29,876 nucleotides of DNA from Cyclobacteriaceae bacterium. Its GTDB lineage: Bacteria > Bacteroidota > Bacteroidia > Cytophagales > Cyclobacteriaceae. The DNA lies in NCBI GenBank assembly GCA_028289505.1, contig JANQPK010000410.1, positions 1 to 29,876 on the forward strand, read 5' to 3'. Below, in pieces: positions 23,750-29,876 of this stretch. The notes under the pieces are model-generated. The model was given only the letters and a program-made list of their open reading frames with translations. It did not search any database and was not told where the DNA came from. Every line of letters starts with the position of its first letter. Position 1 is the first letter of the stretch. The translations under genes were made by a program, and so were the position numbers.

Positions 23750-25666
23750 CTAATCGATCAGATGCCCCTGATGATTCACTTGTTTCAATTCAAAGGGGTT
23801 AATCAACTTATCCAGGACCAATGCAAATTCCCATCGGGTTATTAGATAGTCATCAGTGATTTCCTCCCCAGTTGAATCTTTTAATATTTGTATCAGCTGT
23901 TCTTTAAAAGCAGTTTCCGGTACCTGATCAGTGCTAATTTGGTAATGCTGGTGAAATGAAACAAATAGATTAGCACAATCTGCTAGATTCAGTACTTCGG
24001 TATTAAAACTTATACCCTGGTCGGGTAACCAATCGCTTAGGTCTTCGCTCAGTGTTTTTACCAAGACCTTTTCATCGGGATAAATATGGGTGTGATTTTC
24101 CCAACCAATATTCTTCCCCTCACCTTTAAGAATACCAGTAGCCCCAATTCTTTGTATGGCTTTAAATGCCTGATGGTCAGGTTGAATATCGGAATAAGGC
24201 ATTATGTAGGCACCATCTTCAATCAGTTGTTTTTGTACTGCTCGCACGGCCACCTGGGATGGTTGTTTCCTACCCTGGATCGCCAGTGCAGCTAAAGCCC
24301 CTGAGGCTTGACCTATTAGTAGGCATACTGGCTGTAAGCGAGTAGTGCCATTTACAATATTGGATACGGAAATGGATTTTTCAGCTACTATGAAATCATT
24401 AAAACCCTCTGGCATCAATGTTCCCAATGGTAGATTATAGGAGGGGACTGGGTAAAAATGCAACTCTGGCAATAGTTCAGCTTCAGGATAACGCTTGTGG
24501 TGGTGATCTACTGGGTAATCACCAACCGCTATACCCGTGCGATAAAGCGGATCTGGCTGTTCAAATGGGCGAGCCATATCATTTACCGTGTACCTGACTA
24601 ATCCTTTGATACGGCGAGATTCGCGATGATAAGGTATGTATGGCAGGTGATCTGGGGTATTATAGACATCAGCTGCGAGTCCCAGATTAGTAAAGCCCAA
24701 CTCATGCTGTAGGTAATAGACGTAACTCAGGGTAAAATCTTTAGCTGCCTTTAATGCTTCGGTTCTTTGCGCTACATCCATTTCCAGAATATTGAGGTAA
24801 TAGTCATTCCCTTCAATGGGCCAATTAATCATATAGTAGTCATTGGGAAGCTTTCCATAATTCATCATAAAATCACAGTCCCATAACTTGTTGCCTTTTG
24901 GGTCTACTTCAGACTCAGATGCGCAGGTATAAGTAAATTTATTTGGATCATAGTTGTCAGGCGCTGTTTCCATCAAACCAGTATCATCACCATAATCCTT
25001 TAATATGGCCACATAGGTTAGGTCCTGAATAATGTTGTTAGCCTCGAGAGGCGCTATTTCCTCACCTGATTCAGCTCTGGCATCCATGCCAATATCATAA
25101 GGCACTCCCACTAATTTGGCCACGTCTCCCAATTCGGTAGCATCAATCACTATTTTGGCCTCAATATCAACACGTTTATCGCCCTCTTTGTCGGTTACAG
25201 TAGCAAACCAACCACGATCCTCTTTTTTGGTCAGCTCACTTAAGGTGCTATTTCGCATTACCTGCAACCTGGTTTCATTTCTGACCATCGAGGTCAGTAT
25301 CTGCTGACCTACTTGTGGCTCAAACAAAACGTTACTCACCCATCCTGTTTTCACACTATCAGCCCCGCCGTAATATTGGTATATCTGCTGTCGGAATTCT
25401 TCCCACAATCCAGAGTGCAATCTGTAGTTGCCATCTACTGCACTCACACCTGCCGAGGTAAGCATGCCACCAAGCCAGGGTGTTTCTTCAACTATAAGGC
25501 TGCTGACACCCATTCGCGCCGCCTGAATCCCCGCCATGGTGCCACTGGCACCGCCCCCCACAATTAAAACATCTGTTTGTAAGGTCTCAATAGGCTTTTG
25601 TTTGATGCAAGCACCAAGCAGTACCAGGGTTGACAACACTAAATTGACTATGACCTTATTCCTCAT
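23750..25666 (-). CDS. FAD-dependent oxidoreductase lipoprotein
   Basis: 638 residues from the ATG at 25666; a TTG at 25684 would add six residues and spoil the signal. The lipoprotein signal is LVLLGAC with Cys20. It is followed directly by an FAD-binding motif (VLIVGGGASGTMAGIQAARMG, about 33-53), the EETPWLGGMLTSAG segment, DATELGDVAKLVG, and a second FAD segment (PEGFNDFIVAEKSISVS, with GQASGALAALA). This is the FAD_oxidored family common in Bacteroidota carbohydrate loci, with a helical C-terminal extension ending in WEFALVLDKLI. The substrate is unknown; a sugar or uronate is a reasonable guess. Its 5' end overlaps the amidotransferase gene by 11 nt. Confidence 0.88.
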   Translation of the reverse strand: MRNKVIVNLVLSTLVLLGACIKQKPIETLQTDVLIVGGGASGTMAGIQAARMGVSSLIVEETPWLGGMLTSAGVSAVDGNYRLHSGLWEEFRQQIYQYYGGADSVKTGWVSNVLFEPQVGQQILTSMVRNETRLQVMRNSTLSELTKKEDRGWFATVTDKEGDKRVDIEAKIVIDATELGDVAKLVGVPYDIGMDARAESGEEIAPLEANNIIQDLTYVAILKDYGDDTGLMETAPDNYDPNKFTYTCASESEVDPKGNKLWDCDFMMNYGKLPNDYYMINWPIEGNDYYLNILEMDVAQRTEALKAAKDFTLSYVYYLQHELGFTNLGLAADVYNTPDHLPYIPYHRESRRIKGLVRYTVNDMARPFEQPDPLYRTGIAVGDYPVDHHHKRYPEAELLPELHFYPVPSYNLPLGTLMPEGFNDFIVAEKSISVSNIVNGTTRLQPVCLLIGQASGALAALAIQGRKQPSQVAVRAVQKQLIEDGAYIMPYSDIQPDHQAFKAIQRIGATGILKGEGKNIGWENHTHIYPDEKVLVKTLSEDLSDWLPDQGISFNTEVLNLADCANLFVSFHQHYQISTDQVPETAFKEQLIQILKDSTGEEITDDYLITRWEFALVLDKLINPFELKQVNHQGHLID

Positions 25667-26393
25667 ATCGATATTTAGTGGCAAATCGTCTTAGGATTTC
25701 TTTAGTAACTGGAGTTTCTATTTTCTGAAGGGCAAAAATAAGCTCCTCTGCTTTTTCCGGATGAAAATACCCATGGTCTTTATAAGTGTTTATTCTCAAG
25801 GTGAACTCCTCCGCATCCGCTTCCGGATGAAATTGTGTGGCATAAACATTCTGTTTAATACGGAACATTTGTACGGGACAGGTATTGGAGGTCAGTAGGA
25901 GCACAGCCTGTGGAGGCAAGCTATCACAAGCTTCTTTATGCCCTACCAAAGCGGTAAATTCTTGGGGTAAACCCTTTAGTAAGGCATCCTTTTCTCCTGC
26001 AATAGTTTTGGAAACTGTTACGCTTCCAACAGGCTCTGAAAATCGGCCTGAAATGGTTGCACCGCTATATTTTCCAAGCAATCCGCTTCCCGAGCAAGCC
26101 CCCAGAAAGGGGAAATCACGGTCAATCACTTGGCCGAATAGACTATCGAAAAACGACTCTATCCGCATTTGTACTGTGGTTTTTTCAGGCGCTGGACAAC
26201 TGACATCGAAAGGACTTCCTCCGGCAATTATTCCAGTATAGTCATCTAGATCAATTTCAATCTCATTGCATCGTTCCAGTCTAATCCGCCGAACTTCTTC
26301 TCTTCTTAATTTAGTTACCTTTAGGATTGCCTCAAACTCACTATCCGCCACCGGTGTTTCGGGGCGCATTTGAAGGATCAGAAATTTTTTCAC
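25656..26393 (-). CDS. Class I glutamine amidotransferase-like protein
   Basis: 245 residues, no signal peptide, cytosolic. The class I GATase triad is complete: nucleophile Cys100 in the elbow GACSG, His189 and Glu191 in QFHPE; a GHKEA segment also fits. The elbow continues with Ser where GMP-synthase-type proteins have Gln or His (GxCxGxQ), and no synthetase domain is fused. It therefore resembles stand-alone amidotransferase or gamma-glutamyl hydrolase relatives. Possible roles are amide-nitrogen transfer or hydrolysis of gamma-glutamyl compounds; the partner is unknown. It is 19 nt downstream of the ABC gene and overlaps the FAD gene by 11 nt. Confidence 0.85.
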   Translation of the reverse strand: MKKFLILQMRPETPVADSEFEAILKVTKLRREEVRRIRLERCNEIEIDLDDYTGIIAGGSPFDVSCPAPEKTTVQMRIESFFDSLFGQVIDRDFPFLGACSGSGLLGKYSGATISGRFSEPVGSVTVSKTIAGEKDALLKGLPQEFTALVGHKEACDSLPPQAVLLLTSNTCPVQMFRIKQNVYATQFHPEADAEEFTLRINTYKDHGYFHPEKAEELIFALQKIETPVTKEILRRFATKYRYEE

Positions 26394-26412
26394 TTTTATT
26401 TCTTAGTAGGGC

Positions 26413-28197
26413 TTAGGCCAATTCGTCTACTTGAAGTTGCTTTTCGTACAGTTCTCGGTATACCCCATTCTTGGATAGTAGATCCTCCTCTGTACCCTGT
26501 TCAATTATTTCGCCACCATCCAGTACCAGAATGTTATCCGCTAATTTGGCGCTACTCACCCGGTGGGAAATAATCACAGTGGTGCAATCCTTCATGATGC
26601 GTTTAAGGTTGCCCAATATAGTGTTTTCTGTTTTAGTATCGACCGCAGATAAACTATCATCAAGGATCAGAATCTTAGGCTGGCGTATGATGGCTCTGGC
26701 TATGGACACTCTCTGCTTCTGACCTCCTGAAAGGGTTATTCCACGTTCACCCAAAACCGTCTCAAATCCATCTGGAAATTGGTTGATGTTATGATAAAGA
26801 TCAGAATCCTTGGCTGCTTGCACAACTTGTTCCTGGTCTACTGTTCCATTTCCAAATCCTATATTATTGCCTATGGTATCTGAAAATAGGAAAACATCTT
26901 GCGGAACGTACCCAATAGCTTGCCTCAGATGTTTCAAGCTATAGTTTCGGATATCCTCTCCATCCACTTTCACTATTCCTGATGAAACGTCATACAAACG
27001 GCAAATAATATTGGCAATAGTACTTTTCCCTGACCCGGTAGTGCCAATTATGGCAATGGATTGTCCGGGAGCTACTTTGAAGGAAACGTCTTTTAAGGCC
27101 TCGATCCCTGAATCGGGATAAGTAAAAGAGACATTATCAAACTCAATATCTCCACGCACTTCTTCTTTTAATTCCTTGAGTGACACAATATCCGTTTTTA
27201 TTTTCAAGAACTGATTTATCCTTTTTTGAGAGGCATCGGCTCTTTGGATCAGACTGGTGACCCATCCTAAAGAAGCTACTGGCCAGGTAAGCATGTTTAC
27301 ATAGATGATAAATTCCGCGATATTTCCAATAGTAAGTGAACCGTCAATCACCTGATCACCTCCAATAAAAACTGTCAAAATCACACTCATGCCAATAAGC
27401 GCCATGATTAAAGGCATGAATAAAGCATTCACGAAAGTTAGTTTCAATGATTTGTTGCGGTACTCTTGACTCTCCTTAGCAAAATTTTTCTCTGAATCGG
27501 TCTCCCGGGTAAAAGATTTAATTACCCGAATACCTGAAAAAGCCTCCTGGACATAGGTGCTGAGCGAAGACAGGCTCTTCTGTATTTCTTCGGACCGTTT
27601 ATTCATGATACTACTCACCCAATAGATACTAATGGATAGCACTGGCAGAGGTAAGAGGGAGTACAAAGCCAATCGGGGGTTCACCATAAACATATAGCTG
27701 ATTACTATGACGAAGAGGGTGATTAGATTGATACCATACATGATGGCTGGTCCCAGGTACATTCGTACCCTGCTTACATCCTCAGAGATGCGTGCCATGA
27801 GGTCGCCGGTATTGTTTTGCCGGTAAAAGCTTAGGGGAAGTGTCTGGTAATGCTGATAAATTTCATTCTTAAGATCGTATTCTACCAGGCGGGACATCAC
27901 GATAATGGTTTGCCGAACTAGAAAGAGAAACACCCCTCGAATCAATGCCATGGCTACGATCAGCAATCCGGCAATTAAAATAGATCTTGCAAAGATATTA
28001 TAGAGCTGGTTCTGCAAAGATGTTCCTCCGTAGAGTGTATATAGATCTATATTTTCTTTTACTAGATCGATTGCATGCCTAACTACTTGAGCAGGTATAA
28101 TGGCCACCACATTGGTAATAATGATGAATATCGTACCCAGTATCAGGTGGTACTTATACTTAAGTAGATACTTGTTAAGGTATCGGAGTTCCCTCAT
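26413..28197 (-). CDS. ABC exporter half-transporter, MdlA-like (degenerate Walker B Asp)
   Basis: 594 residues: a six-helix exporter membrane domain (about 17-310) fused to a nucleotide-binding domain. Walker A GTTGSGKST (385-393), Q-loop PQDVFLF, canonical signature LSGGQ (489-493), Walker B LILDDS and H-loop His545. The catalytic Glu is replaced by Asp514 (LDDSLSAVD; codon 26656-26658), as in MdlA, BmrC, LmrC and TM287. That residue marks the degenerate ATP site of heterodimeric exporters. The matching consensus partner, with LSVGQ and Glu, is the product of 17194-18960. It is the first gene of the minus-strand unit and has a putative promoter upstream. Confidence 0.93.
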   Translation of the reverse strand: MRELRYLNKYLLKYKYHLILGTIFIIITNVVAIIPAQVVRHAIDLVKENIDLYTLYGGTSLQNQLYNIFARSILIAGLLIVAMALIRGVFLFLVRQTIIVMSRLVEYDLKNEIYQHYQTLPLSFYRQNNTGDLMARISEDVSRVRMYLGPAIMYGINLITLFVIVISYMFMVNPRLALYSLLPLPVLSISIYWVSSIMNKRSEEIQKSLSSLSTYVQEAFSGIRVIKSFTRETDSEKNFAKESQEYRNKSLKLTFVNALFMPLIMALIGMSVILTVFIGGDQVIDGSLTIGNIAEFIIYVNMLTWPVASLGWVTSLIQRADASQKRINQFLKIKTDIVSLKELKEEVRGDIEFDNVSFTYPDSGIEALKDVSFKVAPGQSIAIIGTTGSGKSTIANIICRLYDVSSGIVKVDGEDIRNYSLKHLRQAIGYVPQDVFLFSDTIGNNIGFGNGTVDQEQVVQAAKDSDLYHNINQFPDGFETVLGERGITLSGGQKQRVSIARAIIRQPKILILDDSLSAVDTKTENTILGNLKRIMKDCTTVIISHRVSSAKLADNILVLDGGEIIEQGTEEDLLSKNGVYRELYEKQLQVDELA

Positions 28198-28246
28198 TGT
28201 AGAATAGAAACGGTCAGATATTTTTTTTGTTCGACAATCCCCGCAG

Positions 28247-28276
28247 TAAACTTACATAAGATTTATAAGCACCCAA
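28247..28276 (-). promoter_or_regulatory. Putative promoter of the six-gene minus-strand unit
   Basis: On the minus strand TTG (28274-28276) is followed after 19 nt by TAAGTTTA (28247-28254), one mismatch from TAnnTTTG. This would give a leader of about 40 nt before the ATG at 28197. It is back to back with the nusB promoter. Confidence 0.4.
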
Positions 28277-28283
28277 TTCCCAC

Positions 28284-28315
28284 TTTGAATTAATCCCTAA
28301 AATGGGGTACTTTTG
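28284..28315 (+). promoter_or_regulatory. nusB promoter, Bacteroidota consensus (TTTG-N20-TACTTTTG)
   Basis: TTTG at 28284-28287, a 20-nt spacer, and TACTTTTG at 28308-28315 form a textbook match to the Bacteroidota primary sigma consensus (-33 TTTG, -7 TAnnTTTG). The predicted start of transcription is about 20 nt before the nusB ATG at 28341. Confidence 0.75.
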
Positions 28316-28340
28316 ACCTGAATTCAGCCAGGCTGGTCAG

Positions 28341-29438
28341 ATGCTCAACAGGAGAAATTTACGTATCAAAGCGATGCAGACGCTATTTGCATGGCAACAA
28401 TTGCGAAACTCAGACCAGCAAATTGCCTGGGAACAACTACAAGCCCGTCTTAAGGAGGGTAAGGAAGTGATGCCGGAGCCAGCTAAATTTGAGCAAGCCT
28501 TTAAGCACCGGTTAACCCAAACAACGGCAAATGGTTCTAATGATCTGCCCTCGAATGTCCACGAATTGATGGATGAGATCGTTACTGGCTATCAAAACCA
28601 GATTAATAGGGATTTAAACGGGTTGCGTTCTCAAATGCTAAAGGAGGTTGAAGGAATCAACCAGTTATTCCAATGGATACTGGGACTTTTTCCTGCTCTG
28701 GCTGATTTTGAAACATTGTTGACTTCAAGAAAGAAAACAAATGCTGGCAGCAAACCATTGAAGATCCTTGCCGATTTGAAATCTATCGATCTGATCAGGG
28801 AAACCACCCTGGGCTTATCATTGCCAGGGTGGGAGGGTCATCAAGACCGCCTATCTCAGTGGTATAAAGAGATAAAAAAACACAAGCTTCCCAAGCATAC
28901 AAAATCCTTGCAAGAAGAGGCTGCTTTATTGCGTCAAATTTTCAAATCGGTACTCTGGAAAAGTGATTCGTTTCAGAACTTTTTTGAGGAGTACGATCGC
29001 GGCTGGGTTGAGAATAAGGATATTATTAAGAGTTTGGTCAATAAGACATTGAAGTCAATTAGCGAGTCAGGCTTGGTGTTAGCACCACTATCATATCAAT
29101 GGGATGAGGACCGGAAGTTCTTCACAGCGCTTTTTGATACCACCCTGAAGAATGAAAGCTGGACTGAAAACTTAGTAGCGGAGAGGGCCAAAAACTGGGA
29201 AATGGATCGTATTGCACAAGTGGATATGATCCTGCTTAAGATGGCAGTTGCCGAGATGATAAATTTCCCCAGCATCCCAGTTAAAGTAACAATTAATGAA
29301 TATATTGAATTGTCCAAAAAATACAGCACACCTAAAAGTAAGAAGTTCATCAACGGCATTTTAGACGTTCTGGCTGACCACTTGATCGAGGACGGAACCA
29401 TTAAGAAAAGTGGCAGAGGACTAATTGATAACAAATAA
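28341..29438 (+). CDS. nusB: Transcription antitermination factor NusB, long Bacteroidota form
   Basis: 365 residues, against about 140 in E. coli. The N-terminal RRNLRIKAMQTLFAWQQ matches the NusB first helix. The conserved C-terminal half lies at about 275-350 (DRIAQVDMILLKMAVAEMINFPSIPVKVTINEYIELSKKY followed by KFINGILDVLAD). About 200 helical residues are inserted between them. NusB binds boxA RNA with NusE (S10) in rRNA antitermination. Bacteroidota NusB proteins are typically enlarged like this. The start ATG at 28341 fits the promoter at 28284-28315. A YtxH-family gene follows after 9 nt. Confidence 0.93.
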   Translation: MLNRRNLRIKAMQTLFAWQQLRNSDQQIAWEQLQARLKEGKEVMPEPAKFEQAFKHRLTQTTANGSNDLPSNVHELMDEIVTGYQNQINRDLNGLRSQMLKEVEGINQLFQWILGLFPALADFETLLTSRKKTNAGSKPLKILADLKSIDLIRETTLGLSLPGWEGHQDRLSQWYKEIKKHKLPKHTKSLQEEAALLRQIFKSVLWKSDSFQNFFEEYDRGWVENKDIIKSLVNKTLKSISESGLVLAPLSYQWDEDRKFFTALFDTTLKNESWTENLVAERAKNWEMDRIAQVDMILLKMAVAEMINFPSIPVKVTINEYIELSKKYSTPKSKKFINGILDVLADHLIEDGTIKKSGRGLIDNK

Positions 29439-29447
29439 ACAGTTGCT

Positions 29448-29750
29448 ATGAGTAAGACCACAGATAATCTGATGAGTTTTCTGGCTGGTGCAGCAGCCGG
29501 AGCTATACTTGGGATCTTGTATGCTCCCGACAAGGGTACCAATACCAGAGAAAGACTAACCTACAGACTGGAGAAGTATAAGCAAAAACTGGAGGCTCTT
29601 TTGGAGGAACTAATTGAGGAGGAAACGGAACCAGTCACCAGTTTTGCCAGATCAGAAGGGGAAAAAGTGATACAGGATGCAAGAGAAAAGGCCGAGAGAT
29701 TATTGGAAGATGTTGATAGTTTGATCGGTCAAATCAAAGACAAACAGTAG
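29448..29750 (+). CDS. YtxH family protein
   Basis: 100 residues. An N-terminal glycine/alanine-rich membrane-spanning segment (SFLAGAAAGAILGILYAPDKG, about 10-30) is followed by T-x-x-R and a charged coiled-coil tail rich in Glu and Lys. This is the standard YtxH layout (general-stress/gas-vesicle-protein-like family). Function is not established; it is probably a small membrane-associated stress protein. It is 9 nt downstream of nusB and 3 nt upstream of the dehydrogenase gene, so co-transcribed. Confidence 0.82.
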   Translation: MSKTTDNLMSFLAGAAAGAILGILYAPDKGTNTRERLTYRLEKYKQKLEALLEELIEEETEPVTSFARSEGEKVIQDAREKAERLLEDVDSLIGQIKDKQ

Positions 29751-29753
29751 TTG

Positions 29754-29876
29754 ATGCAAACAAAAGTAACTTTAATCACCGGAGACGGTATAGGACCGGA
29801 GATAACGGTTTCTGTAAAGGATATTTTTGAAGCTGCGGGTGTACCCATTTCTTGGGAAGAGGTAAATGCGGGTATG
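29754..29876 (+). CDS. Isocitrate/isopropylmalate dehydrogenase family protein, 3' end outside window
   Basis: Only 41 codons are visible, starting at ATG 29754 (preceded in frame by TTG at 29751). The N-terminus reads QTKVTLITGDGIGPEI, the nucleotide/substrate-binding start of NAD(P)-dependent isocitrate and 3-isopropylmalate dehydrogenases, followed by IFEAAGVPISWEEVNAG. The VTLITGDGIGPEI and SWEEVNAG features favour a NAD-dependent isocitrate dehydrogenase over LeuB, but the fragment is too short to decide. It follows the YtxH gene by 3 nt. Confidence 0.8.
   Translation, partial: MQTKVTLITGDGIGPEITVSVKDIFEAAGVPISWEEVNAGM

Noticed and set aside
25667..25684. FAD oxidoreductase start at TTG 25684
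   Set aside because: The ATG at 25666 gives a normal lipoprotein signal with basic residues right after the Met; the longer form is not needed.
26656..26661. Asp-Asp in Walker B as a sign of a dead transporter or a sequence error
   Set aside because: The same Asp substitution is normal in one half of heterodimeric exporters, and the rest of the domain is intact.
19489..28197. Polysaccharide utilisation locus of SusC/SusD type
   Set aside because: No TonB-dependent receptor or SusD lipoprotein and no hybrid sensor or ECF sigma/anti-sigma pair is encoded in the window.

Overview
The window looks like chromosomal DNA of a member of the Bacteroidota, probably a marine or soil Cytophagales-type bacterium. 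Evidence: a giant secreted protein with a type IX secretion (T9SS) C-terminal sorting tail, a DUF4293 membrane protein beside truA, an unusually long NusB, near absence of Shine-Dalgarno sites, and promoters of the Bacteroidota form TTG-N~19-TAnnTTTG (best example upstream of nusB). Base composition is even, and I see no insertion sequence, prophage, CRISPR array, tRNA or rRNA. The order-level placement is inference.

Layout. 1-4892 (+): the 3' part of a giant surface or secreted adhesin-like gene, with nine Ig-like repeats between two cadherin-like modules, then a duplicated C-terminal module and a T9SS tail. 4876-6051 (+): a secreted caspase-fold protein whose catalytic Cys is replaced by Val. 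6053-11327 (-): a bifunctional penicillin-binding protein (PBP1A type), a membrane-anchored VWA protein and FabG. 11470-12864 (+): dihydrolipoyl dehydrogenase, divergent from fabG across a short regulatory region. 12865-12929: a hairpin that fills the gap to htpG. 12929-14821 (-): HtpG. 14930-16400 (-): two TerB-like paralogues and a DUF4293 membrane protein. 16445-19499 (+): truA, an ABC exporter half and a membrane-anchored GyrI-like protein, with overlapping stop and start codons. 19489-28197 (-): a compact six-gene unit (ABC exporter half, class I glutamine amidotransferase-like protein, lipoprotein FAD oxidoreductase, GH92 mannosidase lipoprotein, DUF1801 protein, secreted beta-helix protein). 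28341-29876 (+): nusB, a YtxH-family protein and the start of an isocitrate/isopropylmalate dehydrogenase-family gene.

How the genes fit together. Housekeeping functions (fatty-acid synthesis, 2-oxoacid dehydrogenase E3, Hsp90, tRNA pseudouridylation, rRNA antitermination, peptidoglycan synthesis) alternate with envelope functions. The strongest non-routine observations are as follows. (1) The two ABC half-transporters, about 7.5 kb apart on opposite strands, carry complementary degenerate motifs (LSVGQ with a catalytic Glu in one, LSGGQ with Asp in place of that Glu in the other). This is the pattern of an MdlA/MdlB (BmrCD, TM287/288) heterodimer. (2) A caspase-fold pseudoenzyme is coupled to the adhesin gene. 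(3) The six-gene unit combines GH92, a lipoprotein FAD enzyme, a glutamine amidotransferase-like protein and a beta-helix protein, with no SusC/SusD pair. (4) There are two adjacent TerB-like genes. (5) A 65-bp imperfect palindrome fits exactly between lpd and htpG. No gap longer than 300 bases lacks a gene.
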